A DNA stretch of 41,147 bases. Origin: Anaerozeibacter quisquiliarum (lineage in GTDB: Bacteria > Bacillota > Clostridia > Christensenellales > Aristaeellaceae). The DNA is taken from the NCBI GenBank assembly GCA_051162045.1, contig JBISDI010000035.1. One strand, written 5' to 3'. The notes under the pieces were generated by a model. That model was not told the origin of the DNA, searched no databases, and saw only the letters and a program-made list of their open reading frames with translations. The translations under genes and the position numbers were made by a program. Below, one piece after another: positions 17,045-24,522 of this stretch. Every line of letters begins with the position of its first letter. Position 1 is the stretch's first letter.

Positions 17045-17974
17045 ATGAGCGAACCTCTTGAGAAGGAAGTCCAGCTCCACGAGCGAAACGCCCAGGGGCA
17101 GGACGTCCTCATCTACCCGCTCCCGCCCGGCGGGTACCCGCTGGCCGTTTCCAAGGGCGGAACAGGAGCGGACTCCGCCGCGGAGGCGTGCGAAAGCCTC
17201 GGCGCGGTCAAAAAGTCCGGCGACACCATGACGGGAAACCTGTCCATTACCGGCTATCTGTACCCGTCCGTGTACCTCATGCCCACCTACAACGGCGTCG
17301 CCTGCCGGGGCGTGATCGAGGGCAGCTACGTCGGCGCGGCGTCCTTCAGCGTGTTCGAGGACGCCAGCGGTTCGAACCGCAGGATGATCGAGGTGCGTTC
17401 CGCGTCGTACGCGCCCAGCATGGACAACGCGGCGCTTTTGCGCACGGCAGTGAACGGAACCTACTACGCCCACCGCATCTTCCATACCGGCATGGAAACG
17501 CCCGTTCCCGTCGGAAACGGCGGAACCGGAGCGTCCGACGCGGCGGGTGCCCGGGGCAATCTTGGCATCACGCCCGGGAACATCGGCGCGGCAGCGTCAA
17601 GCCATACCCACGCGCTGACGGGTTCGGACATCACAGGCACCTTGCCTGTGTCCAAAGGCGGCACCGGCGCTGCCGACGCGGCGACGGCCCGGACCAACCT
17701 GGGCGCCGCGGCGTCGGGTCACGCCCACGCGCTGACGGGCTCGGACATCACGGGCACGCTGCCCCTCTCCAAGGGCGGCACCGGGCAGACGAGCGCCGCG
17801 GCTGTACGCAACGCACTGGGGCTTGGCAACACCACCGGGGCGCTGCCCGTCGCCAACGGCGGCACCGGCGCGAGCTCCGCGAAGGCGGCGCTTCAGAACC
17901 TTGGCATCTTCTACGTCGACACGCTCCCCGCCGATGGGACGGACGGGCAGATTTGCCTGGTGCCGGTGGGCTGA
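17045..17974 (+). CDS. Tail fibre B with GGTG repeats
   Basis: 309 residues, a shorter paralogue of fibre A. The N-terminus differs (MSEPLEKEVQLHERNAQGQD, YPLPPGGYPLAVSKGGTGAD) and includes GDTMTGNLSITGYLYPSVYL, a common phage fibre segment. Five GGTG blocks follow, two carrying the ALTGSDITGTLP unit. The C-terminus FYVDTLPADGTDGQICLVPV is the short globular end seen on many clostridial phage fibres. It starts at ATG 17045 after AAAGGAGCGTGAG and is three bases from the next gene. Confidence 0.85.
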   Translation: MSEPLEKEVQLHERNAQGQDVLIYPLPPGGYPLAVSKGGTGADSAAEACESLGAVKKSGDTMTGNLSITGYLYPSVYLMPTYNGVACRGVIEGSYVGAASFSVFEDASGSNRRMIEVRSASYAPSMDNAALLRTAVNGTYYAHRIFHTGMETPVPVGNGGTGASDAAGARGNLGITPGNIGAAASSHTHALTGSDITGTLPVSKGGTGAADAATARTNLGAAASGHAHALTGSDITGTLPLSKGGTGQTSAAAVRNALGLGNTTGALPVANGGTGASSAKAALQNLGIFYVDTLPADGTDGQICLVPVG

Positions 17975-17977
17975 ATT

Positions 17978-18565
17978 ATGTCTGCGACCGTCACTTTCTA
18001 CGCCAGCGAATGCGTCTGGGGTTCCTCGTCATTCAACTCCACCACGGACCTCAAGGTGGGCAAGACCGGCTCTTCGTCTTCCGACGGCACGAAGTACAAG
18101 GGCCGGCTGACCTTTGACGCGATTCCCTCCAACTGGATCATCCGGAGCGTGACGCTCAAGCTCAATCGCATCGACAGTTACAACGCCCACACGCTGCTGT
18201 TCGGCGGCTCAACCTCGGGCGGGTTCAGCGCGTCGCTGGCGTTTTCTTTCACTCAATCCATCTCGAAGGGCACCGGCTCAAAGTCCATTGATCTCACCGA
18301 CTACGCGTCCGTCATTCAAGGGTTCGGCGGCACGTGGTATCTGCACATCCGCCACGGCTCCGGAACCAACTCCTACACAGAGTTCAACGGCGACGAGGAC
18401 GCAAGCAGCAAGAAGCCGCAGATCGTGATCGTATATGATCTGGCGACGGTATGGTATCGGAATGGGGATTCCTGGGTCGAATGCGAAGTCTGGTACCGGA
18501 ACGGGGACGCCTGGGTCAAGGTGATCCCGTACTACAACAGCGGGGGAACCTGGATCCAAGTATAG
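17978..18565 (+). CDS. Small tail-tip protein B, DNRLRE-like jelly roll
   Basis: 195 residues following fibre B. Residues 1-150 resemble the DNRLRE/CBM96-like jelly roll: TVTFYASECVWGSSSFNS, RLTFDAIPSNWIIRSVTLKLN, then SKSIDLTDYASVIQG and a final QIVIVYDLA strand. Such domains bind glycans or decorate surface proteins. The C-terminal end repeats WYRNGDSWVECEVWYRNGDAWV and closes with PYYNSGGTWIQV, related to the end of the protein at 16384-17028. A terminator follows. A role in receptor recognition is inferred from position. Confidence 0.68.
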   Translation: MSATVTFYASECVWGSSSFNSTTDLKVGKTGSSSSDGTKYKGRLTFDAIPSNWIIRSVTLKLNRIDSYNAHTLLFGGSTSGGFSASLAFSFTQSISKGTGSKSIDLTDYASVIQGFGGTWYLHIRHGSGTNSYTEFNGDEDASSKKPQIVIVYDLATVWYRNGDSWVECEVWYRNGDAWVKVIPYYNSGGTWIQV

Positions 18566-18591
18566 CGCGGAACGCGCGGAAAAACAAGGAC

Positions 18592-18618
18592 GGCCGCTCC
18601 ATCTCGGGGCGGCCTTTT
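18592..18618 (+). terminator. Terminator between tail and lysis genes
   Basis: GGCCGCTCC (18592-18600) pairs with GGGGCGGCC (18606-18614) across a five-base loop, followed by TTTT. It separates the structural module from the lysis module. Confidence 0.8.
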
Positions 18619-18645
18619 CATAGCAACAGACGGGAGGAAACAAAC

Positions 18646-19116
18646 ATGCGGGATTTTTCCATTGACCTCATCTGGGCGAAGATTCAGATGGCGGCAGCCG
18701 CGGTGGGCGGCTGGCTGGGGTACTTTCTGGGCGGGTCGGACGGGCTGCTGATCGCCCTCATCGTGTTCGTGACGCTGGATTACGTGACCGGCGTGATGTG
18801 CGCGATCATCGACAAGAAGCTTTCCAGCGAAGTGGGCTTCAAGGGCCTGTTTCGCAAAATGCTGATCTTCGCGCTGGTGGGCGTGGGGCACATCGTGGAC
18901 ACCCATGTGGTGGGCGTCGGCAGCGCGCTGCGTGCGGCGGTGATCTGCTTCTACCTCTCCAACGAGGGGCTTTCGGTGCTGGAGAACGCGGCGCACATCG
19001 GCCTCCCCGTTCCGGACAAGCTCAAGGAGATCCTGGCGCAATTGCACGATCGGCAGGACGATACATCGGATGCAGATGACTCCGGGGACGCGGATTCCTC
19101 AGGCGACGGCAAGTAA
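18646..19116 (+). CDS. Phage holin, TcdE/toxin-secretion type
   Basis: 156 residues of the phage holin 4 family (PF05105). Holins open the inner membrane at a set time so that the endolysin can reach the wall. Membrane segments are visible at about 15-50 (VGGWLGYFLGGSDGLLIALI and VFVTLDYVTGVMCAII), 70-85 (MLIFALVGVGHIV) and 95-110 (LRAAVICFYLSNEGLSVLEN). The family motif is the D-Y-x-T-G-x segment. The last 30 residues are an acidic Asp/Ser tail, unusual in length. ATG 18646 follows GGGAGGAAA. The endolysin would normally come next but is displaced by a nuclease gene. Confidence 0.9.
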   Translation: MRDFSIDLIWAKIQMAAAAVGGWLGYFLGGSDGLLIALIVFVTLDYVTGVMCAIIDKKLSSEVGFKGLFRKMLIFALVGVGHIVDTHVVGVGSALRAAVICFYLSNEGLSVLENAAHIGLPVPDKLKEILAQLHDRQDDTSDADDSGDADSSGDGK

Positions 19117-19435
19117 TGACCGCCTGTCCAGAAACGACAGGCTGATTCCTTCCTGGGAGGGCAAACAGTCGCGGAGGATCTCTATGCAATATATAATAAA
19201 GCGAAGGAGTGGACGTCATCTTACCCAATAAGACGTCATACCCGCGTGTTTCAGGACCTGGTCTGGAGCGCGAAAAAGTCGTGCAGGCGTGCGCGGGTGT
19301 AAGAAGTATTCATTCAAATTTTAGATGAAAATAAAAATGTGGATGGGCGTGTTAACAAAAAGGCGATAGAAAAAGTAGCTCAAATTTTGTTAAATAGTTA
19401 CCGTACATCATGTATTAGTTTAATGGGTGAAAAGC
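19117..19435 (+). other. Intergenic stretch between holin and GIY-YIG gene
   Basis: No convincing gene. It begins with a hairpin (GCCTGTC at 19122-19128 pairing with GACAGGC at 19136-19142). The middle has an open frame without an ATG (about 19117-19304, with EDLYAIYNKAKEWTSSYPI) that may be a gene relic, and a 15-codon frame at 19184. From about 19305 the base composition turns AT-rich and stays mixed into the nuclease gene, which marks the left edge of an insertion. Confidence 0.5.
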
Positions 19436-20683
19436 ATGTCTACGTACGGCAAAAACCTGAATTATTTCCTCATGGATGGATCCTCGTCAGGCCGGGTCAA
19501 AGTTTCTCTGGTTAACTGGTCCGGCGTCGCGTACCGGATTCCCCGGACGATGCTCGACGCATGCAAGGATCGGGATGATTTGGCATACAGCGGCGTCTAC
19601 TTCCTGTTTGGTGTGATCGGTGATGCGGAGGAAGATGCGGTCTATATCGGCCAAGCTGGAGCAAGAAAGAATGGCGAGGGAATCCTCTATCGCCTGCAGG
19701 AGCACCGTCGGAATCAGGACAAGGACTATTGGCGTGAAGCGGTTGTTTTTACTACATCCAACAACACCCTTGGGCAAACCGAAATCAGCTATTTGGAGCA
19801 TCGTTTCTATGGATTGGCGAAGTCTGCGGATCGATATAAGGTTATGAATGGGAATGACCCAATGTGCGGCCACTTGACCGAAGAAAAGGTCAGCGAAATG
19901 GAAGAGTACATTGATGTTGCCAAGGAAGTCATGGGAATTCTCGGGCATCGCGTTTTTGAACCATATGTCGAGAATTCTACGAATGCACTGTCTGTGGCGC
20001 AAAGCGCGCCAACCGTACCGGCAGCGACGCTGTTTTGTACTCGGAATGGGGCACAGGCGAGGGGAAAGGTAACATCTGAAGGGTTCGTTGTTCTGGCAGG
20101 CAGCAAACTTTCAGACCATCCGACGAATAGCTGTCCCGATAGCGCCAAGGCAGCGCGCGCCAGGTATGCCGATGATATTATCAGCAACACGCTCCAGCGC
20201 GATGTGTACTTCAAATCGCCTTCGGGGGCATCTAACTTTGTCCTTCTCGCATCCAGCAATGGGAATGTGGAGTGGCGCGAGGCGGGCGGAAAGACCCTGC
20301 GGGACTTGGAGTATAGCGACAGTGTGGAGAACGGGAGCCAACCGCCGGTCATCGAAGCAGAGCCAGAAGACAACCAGGTCGAAGTATTGTTTTTTTGTAC
20401 AAGAAGGGGCGCAAAGGCCAAGGGAAGAGCCACAAAACATCGGTTCACCGTTTTAGCGGGTAGTTTATTAGCCGCCCAACCGACAGACAGTTGCCCTGAC
20501 AGCGCGAGGTCTGCGCGCAATCGGTATAGTGACGCGATTCGCAATCTGGTTCTGCAGCGGGACATCGTCTTTTCATCCTTTTCCAGCGCATCCTGTTTTG
20601 TGCTGCTGGCATCCAGCAATGGAAGGGCGGATTGGAGGACTGCAGACGGCAAGACATATTCCCAAGTTTTCAATGAGAATTGA
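19436..20683 (+). CDS. GIY-YIG nuclease with two DUF4357 repeats
   Basis: 415 residues. The GIY-YIG nuclease domain (about 45-135) has GVY at 53-55, YIG at 70-72, R86 in LYRLQEH and a catalytic Glu in TLGQTEISYLEHRF (E116 or E121). Two DUF4357 domains follow: about 198-300 (TLFCTRNGAQARGKVTSEGF, NSCPDSAKAARARY, FVLLASSNG) and 308-412 (LFFCTRRGAKAKGRATKHRF, DSCPDSARSARNRY, FVLLASSNG). DUF4357 is found on restriction-like proteins and is thought to bind DNA. The start is ATG 19436, with an in-frame GTG at 19427. It separates holin from endolysin, and its G+C is lower than that of the phage genes. A mobile endonuclease or an anti-phage nuclease are the two best readings. Confidence 0.87.
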   Translation: MSTYGKNLNYFLMDGSSSGRVKVSLVNWSGVAYRIPRTMLDACKDRDDLAYSGVYFLFGVIGDAEEDAVYIGQAGARKNGEGILYRLQEHRRNQDKDYWREAVVFTTSNNTLGQTEISYLEHRFYGLAKSADRYKVMNGNDPMCGHLTEEKVSEMEEYIDVAKEVMGILGHRVFEPYVENSTNALSVAQSAPTVPAATLFCTRNGAQARGKVTSEGFVVLAGSKLSDHPTNSCPDSAKAARARYADDIISNTLQRDVYFKSPSGASNFVLLASSNGNVEWREAGGKTLRDLEYSDSVENGSQPPVIEAEPEDNQVEVLFFCTRRGAKAKGRATKHRFTVLAGSLLAAQPTDSCPDSARSARNRYSDAIRNLVLQRDIVFSSFSSASCFVLLASSNGRADWRTADGKTYSQVFNEN

Positions 20684-20852
20684 GAACGAATTCTTGACTA
20701 TGGTGGTTGAAGACTCGAACATGTCGATAAGTAATATGGCTTGTACGATGCGGACTATGCGGGATTGTCCTATGTTCTGGTTCGAGCAGGTGCCTCTATC
20801 GAGGATAGATTATACCATACGACTGATTGATAGCCTTGACACCATAGAGTAA
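20673..20852 (+). CDS. Possible 59-residue ORF overlapping the GIY-YIG stop
   Basis: An ATG at 20673 overlaps the end of the nuclease gene and opens a frame to TAA 20850-20852 (MRIENEFLTMVVEDSNMSIS, ending LIDSLDTIE). The ribosome binding site is poor and no family is recognised; translation could only be by coupling. It is methionine-rich and may be chance. Confidence 0.25.
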   Translation: MRIENEFLTMVVEDSNMSISNMACTMRTMRDCPMFWFEQVPLSRIDYTIRLIDSLDTIE

Positions 20853-20863
20853 TTGGATATCAT
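20836..20863 (+). promoter_or_regulatory. Possible promoter ahead of the endolysin
   Basis: TTGACA (20836-20841), 16 bp, TATCAT (20858-20863). It lies in the otherwise empty 20853-21010 stretch, 150 bp before the endolysin start. The hairpin at 20879-20909 lies just downstream, so any transcript would meet it early. Confidence 0.45.
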
Positions 20864-20878
20864 ACAAAGAAGCTGTCA

Positions 20879-20909
20879 GCCTTCCCGGCTCAGTTCCGGG
20901 ATGGTTTTT
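20879..20909 (+). terminator. Hairpin with T run upstream of the endolysin
   Basis: TCCCGG (20883-20888) pairs with CCGGGA (20896-20901) across a seven-base loop. An outer GCC/TGG can add pairs, and TTTTT follows. It probably ends the GIY-YIG transcription unit. A second short hairpin lies at about 20980-20993 (GCTC/GAGC). Confidence 0.55.
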
Positions 20910-21010
20910 CTAAAGCTTCCTCGGGGAACAACCCGTAATTCCAATACTGACCGTGCGCGCCGGGGGGCGCTATTGTTTTGCTCATTTTTGAGCGAAAGGG
21001 GGATTCTCTC

Positions 21011-22036
21011 ATGGCGATTGTCAAAGTTCCCGTCTCCAAGTTCGTGGAGTACATTCAGTGGTGTCTGGAGCACAAGTGCGGCTACATCATGGGCGCCTAC
21101 GGACAGGACCCGAAGAAGTGGGCCGCGGACAGCTGGTGGTTTACCCAATACAAGGGTGACCAGCGCAGAAAAGCGCTCTACTGGCGGGAAAACGCTCCGC
21201 TTGTCATGGACTGCAACGGACTGGCCGAGGGCTGTTACCTGAAGGAGACCGGCGTCAACATCAACGCACGAGCGCGGAACAACTATTCCTCGTGGTGCAG
21301 CCCCAAGGGCACCGGCAAAATCCCCGCGGCGCGGCGTGTGGCAGGCGCGGCGGTGTTCATCCACAACGGCTCGTATGTGAGCCACGTGGGGTTCCTCTGG
21401 AAGCCGGTGGACGCAGAAAAGCCCGAGGGCGATTGGTGGATCATTGAAGCGCGCGGCGTGATGTACGGCGTCGTGGCCACGAAACTCAGCGCGCGGGGCT
21501 GGAACCGCTGGGGGCTGATGACGAAGTACTTCGACTATGCGGAGGAAGCACAGACTGCCGATGCGGAATTGGAGTTCGGCCAGCGGGAGCTCTCCTATGG
21601 CGACACCGGTGCTGATGTAAAGGCACTCCAGGAGGCGCTGATCGCCCTCGGGTATTCCTGCGGGAAGTGGGGCGCGGACGGCGAGTTTGGAAAGGCGACC
21701 CGGAGCGCCGTTCTCGCGTTCCAGACCGCGAACAATCTGGACACAGATGGCATTGTCGGCGAAAAGACCGCGGCGGCGATCAACGTCCTGCTCCCCGAGA
21801 GCGGCGAGGAAGCAGAGACCACCGAAGAAGCCTCTGTCAAGGCGCAGGTCAAGGTCACGGGCGGCTCGGTCTACCTGCGCACGCTGCCATCCACGGAAGG
21901 GGCCATCCGCGGTGTTGCGCACAAGGGCGACCTTCTCGAAAGCGCCGGTGACGCCGTGAATGGCTGGTTCCCGGTGCTTCTGGACGGCGAGGTTTGCTAC
22001 ATCTCCGGGAAGTACGCGGAAATTCCAAGGGAATGA
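21011..22036 (+). CDS. Endolysin: NlpC/P60-type peptidase, peptidoglycan-binding and SH3 domains
   Basis: 341 residues in three parts. Residues 1-175 are an NlpC/P60-like cysteine peptidase with C68 in VMDCNGLAEG and H125 in YVSHVGFLW, which would cut peptide bonds of peptidoglycan. Residues 197-263 are a PG_binding_1 domain (YGDTGADVKALQEALIALGY, DGEFGKATRSAVLAFQ, DGIVGEKTAAAI). Residues 277-340 are an SH3b wall-binding domain (GGSVYLRTLPSTEGAIRGVA, WFPVLLDGEVCYIS). There is no signal peptide, as expected for a holin-dependent lysin. ATG 21011 follows AAAGGGGGA. A clear terminator follows. Confidence 0.92.
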   Translation: MAIVKVPVSKFVEYIQWCLEHKCGYIMGAYGQDPKKWAADSWWFTQYKGDQRRKALYWRENAPLVMDCNGLAEGCYLKETGVNINARARNNYSSWCSPKGTGKIPAARRVAGAAVFIHNGSYVSHVGFLWKPVDAEKPEGDWWIIEARGVMYGVVATKLSARGWNRWGLMTKYFDYAEEAQTADAELEFGQRELSYGDTGADVKALQEALIALGYSCGKWGADGEFGKATRSAVLAFQTANNLDTDGIVGEKTAAAINVLLPESGEEAETTEEASVKAQVKVTGGSVYLRTLPSTEGAIRGVAHKGDLLESAGDAVNGWFPVLLDGEVCYISGKYAEIPRE

Positions 22037-22055
22037 TGGCGACATAAGAACCATC

Positions 22056-22090
22056 GGGCTTTGCCTTTTGCGGGCAAGGCCCTCTTTTTT
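22056..22090 (+). terminator. Terminator after the endolysin
   Basis: GGGCTTTGCC (22056-22065) pairs with GGCAAGGCCC (22073-22082) with one G-T pair, followed by TCTTTTTT. It ends the late operon. Confidence 0.88.
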
Positions 22091-22133
22091 GTTTTTGGTG
22101 GTTGCCATACAGGGCCTTTTTGTCCTGTGGGTA

Positions 22134-22158
22134 CTGAAGAAGTCTACTGCTTCTTCAG
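22134..22158 (+). promoter_or_regulatory. Perfect inverted repeat before the HTH gene
   Basis: CTGAAGAAG (22134-22142) and CTTCTTCAG (22150-22158) form a perfect nine-pair dyad with a seven-base loop, ending two bases before the ribosome binding site TGGAG at 22161. It may be an operator for the HTH protein or an mRNA hairpin limiting translation of the recombinase unit. Confidence 0.6.
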
Positions 22159-22173
22159 AATGGAGTGCGCAGT

Positions 22174-22548
22174 ATGACCCCGCAGCAGAAAGAAGCCGTT
22201 GCCCAGATGCGCAAGCAAAACCTGGGCTATGCCCATATTGCCAGAAAGTTGGATGTTTCCATCAACGCGGTCAAAGCGTTTTGCCGCAGAAACGGACTTG
22301 TCGGCCAGCACCATGACGCAGCCCCCCTGCCCGGAGAGTTATCCGAAACATCTCCGGAAACGGACTTGACACACGGCGCGAACAGAGGGATGTATAGCAT
22401 GCCCGCGGATGCCCAAGACGGGAAAAGCAACGGGCGTCCGGGAAACCGGCCCGTCTGCCAGGTGACCGTTTCCTATTCGGCCGTGCCCGATGAAACGGCA
22501 GTGGATGACGTGCTGGGCATGTTGATCAATGCAAACTACGCGAGGTGA
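22174..22548 (+). CDS. Small helix-turn-helix protein upstream of the recombinase
   Basis: 124 residues. The first 45 (TPQQKEAVAQMRKQNLGYAH, IARKLDVSINAVKAFCRRNGL) form a homeodomain-like helix-turn-helix similar to that of resolvases. The middle is a loose linker and the end (VTVSYSAVPDETAVDDVLGM) a small alpha/beta segment. It starts at ATG 22174 after TGGAG and is six bases from the recombinase start. It could be a recombination directionality factor, an accessory protein or a repressor of the recombinase operon; the sequence does not decide. Confidence 0.75.
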   Translation: MTPQQKEAVAQMRKQNLGYAHIARKLDVSINAVKAFCRRNGLVGQHHDAAPLPGELSETSPETDLTHGANRGMYSMPADAQDGKSNGRPGNRPVCQVTVSYSAVPDETAVDDVLGMLINANYAR

Positions 22549-22554
22549 CACGAG

Positions 22555-24132
22555 TTGAAACGGGTGATCTGCCTTTACCGCGTCTCCACCGTCGGCCAGG
22601 TGGACCATGACGACATCCCCATGCAGAAACTGGCCTGCCGGGAATACGCGGCAACGCACCCCGATTGGGAAATTGTCGATGAAATCTCCGAAAAGGGCGT
22701 CTCCGGCTACAAGGTCAGCACCAATGCCCGGGACGCCATTGTAGAGATCAAAAAGCGCGCCGTTCTGCATCAGTTTGATGTGCTGCTCGTCTTTATGTTT
22801 GACCGGTTGGGCCGGCGCGAGGACGAGACGCCGTTTGTGGTGCAGTGGTTCAGCCAGCAGGGCATCGAGGTGTGGAGCACCCGGGAGGGGGAGCAGCGGT
22901 TCGACACCCACGTGGATAAGCTGCTCAACTACATCCGCTTCTGGCAGGCTTCCGGCGAGAGCGAGAAAACCGCCATACGTGTAAAGACCAAGCATACACA
23001 GATGATTCAGGAGGGTCTGTACCGCGGCGGGCTGATTCCGTATGGTTACAAACTGGAGTACTGCGGACGAACCAACAAGCGGGGCCAAGCCGTGCGGGAT
23101 CTGGTCATTGACGAGAACGAAGCGGTGATCGTCAAGCGCATCTTCCATCTGCTGACGGAGGAGGGCTACGGCACCAACCGCGTCGCCCAGTACCTGAATG
23201 ACCGGGGGATCAAGACCAAGCGCGGCACCACGCTGTGGCGGGGCACGTCCATCCGCGCCCTGATCGACAACCCCATTTACAGGGGCGTCATGCACATGAC
23301 CGGCGTGCAGTCCCAACCGTTTGCGCATTTAAGAATGATCGACGACGACTTGTTTGAGCGCTGCCAGCAGACGGTCAAGGGGCGCTCCACAAAGAATTTC
23401 GGCGCGGAAACCGAGACGCCGCTTCGGACCGACACGCGCAGTCTCCTGAGCGGGATCCTCTACTGCGGGCACTGCGGCAGCCGACTGTGCTACAACTACC
23501 AGCGCGACGTGCGCAAGCGGGCGGACGGCACCACCGCCGTGTACGAGTATGAGGTATACCGCTGCTATCGGAAGCTCTCATCGCGCTACACCTGCGACGG
23601 GCAGAGCGCCTACAAGGCCGCGGCGCTGAACGAGGCGGTGGAGCGGCAGGTCCGGCAGTTCCTTTCCCGCATTCGCTCCGAGCCGAAGGAGAACCTGCTC
23701 GCCCTGGCCGGCGCCCGGAACGAGGAGGCCAACCGGGTGGCGTTCCGTCAGGCGGAAAAGGAATTCGAGAACACACAAAAGCAGGTGACCGCCTTGGAAG
23801 AGGAAGCCGTCAAGGCGCTGACCGGCGAAAGCCAGTTGGATCTCGCCATCATCAACCAAATGCTGATCAAGCATCGGGCCAAGCTCGAAGCCGCCAAACG
23901 CGCCATGGACGACGCCAAGGCCCGGATGGAAACGGAGAAACAGAACAACAAGGAAACGATCGCCCAGGTTGATGAGCTGCGCTCCTGGGCCGCGTGCTTT
24001 GACGTCGCAAACATCGAAACCAAGCACATGATCGTGGCGCGGCTGATTGATCGGGTGGAGGTGAGCCGGGGCTACAAAGTCCACATCCGGTTCAAAATTT
24101 CCGTTGAGCAGTTCCTCGGGCAGAGCGCGTGA
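22555..24132 (+). CDS. Large serine recombinase (prophage integrase)
   Basis: 525 residues, started by TTG 22555 behind GAGGTG. The resolvase domain (1-150) has the nucleophile S11 in YRVST and the supporting motif FMFDRLGRRED. The recombinase domain (about 175-275, PF07508) contains EGYGTNRVAQYLNDRGIKTK and WRGTSIRALIDNPIYRG. A zinc ribbon follows (about 302-350, ILYCGHCGSRLCYNY and later Cys residues). A long coiled coil (about 385-465) separates it from the C-terminal domain (VARLIDRVEVSRGYKVHIRF). Such enzymes integrate phage DNA at attB without supercoiling or host factors. Its place at the end of the lysis genes suggests it defines the right end of the prophage. Confidence 0.95.
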   Translation: MKRVICLYRVSTVGQVDHDDIPMQKLACREYAATHPDWEIVDEISEKGVSGYKVSTNARDAIVEIKKRAVLHQFDVLLVFMFDRLGRREDETPFVVQWFSQQGIEVWSTREGEQRFDTHVDKLLNYIRFWQASGESEKTAIRVKTKHTQMIQEGLYRGGLIPYGYKLEYCGRTNKRGQAVRDLVIDENEAVIVKRIFHLLTEEGYGTNRVAQYLNDRGIKTKRGTTLWRGTSIRALIDNPIYRGVMHMTGVQSQPFAHLRMIDDDLFERCQQTVKGRSTKNFGAETETPLRTDTRSLLSGILYCGHCGSRLCYNYQRDVRKRADGTTAVYEYEVYRCYRKLSSRYTCDGQSAYKAAALNEAVERQVRQFLSRIRSEPKENLLALAGARNEEANRVAFRQAEKEFENTQKQVTALEEEAVKALTGESQLDLAIINQMLIKHRAKLEAAKRAMDDAKARMETEKQNNKETIAQVDELRSWAACFDVANIETKHMIVARLIDRVEVSRGYKVHIRFKISVEQFLGQSA

Positions 24133-24522
24133 GGCAAGAGATCGTTCCCCATGGGGCGCTCGGTAGGGTCGAAGCAGGCCCGAGTTCAGTCTCTAGCAAA
24201 TAGATGGATACTTCCATAGATTTTGGTGCTTCGTCAGGAACTGTCTGAAAAATCCCCCCATTATTCTGCCAATTAGCCTGGATCACGATTGACGAGGCGT
24301 CGCGGGAAGGATAGAATAAAAAGCAAGGTTTGCCCACTTTGACAGCGCGATTCGCGAGCGATTCAATGCGGGCGCGGATGAACTGATGAGCGTGCCGGTG
24401 AGCGAGTAAAGCCAGATACGGGAAAGGTGAGGGGTGCGCCCCGCGAGGGCCGCAGGTGGTAATTCCTGGCCGGGCGAAGCAGCCCTTCAACCAATGCGGG
24501 ATGTGCATGGGCGTATGTGCAG
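24133..24522 (+). other. Probable prophage-chromosome junction
   Basis: No supported gene in these 390 bases. Base composition is mixed, with an AT-rich part near 24190-24330. A short + frame ending at TAA (about 24407; RFAHFDSAIRERFNAGADEL) could be the 3' end of a gene cut by integration. The att core cannot be found because the left end is outside the window. A small palindrome CGCGATTCGCG lies near 24347. Confidence 0.45.

Noticed and set aside
19184..19231. Short ORF (MQYIIKRRSG...) between holin and nuclease
   Set aside because: Only 15 codons, no family; a GGAGG lies ahead of it but nothing else supports it.
24092..24508. Minus-strand frame of 138 codons in the prophage junction
   Set aside because: It overlaps the 3' end of the recombinase, has no ribosome binding site and no recognised motif; left as non-coding.
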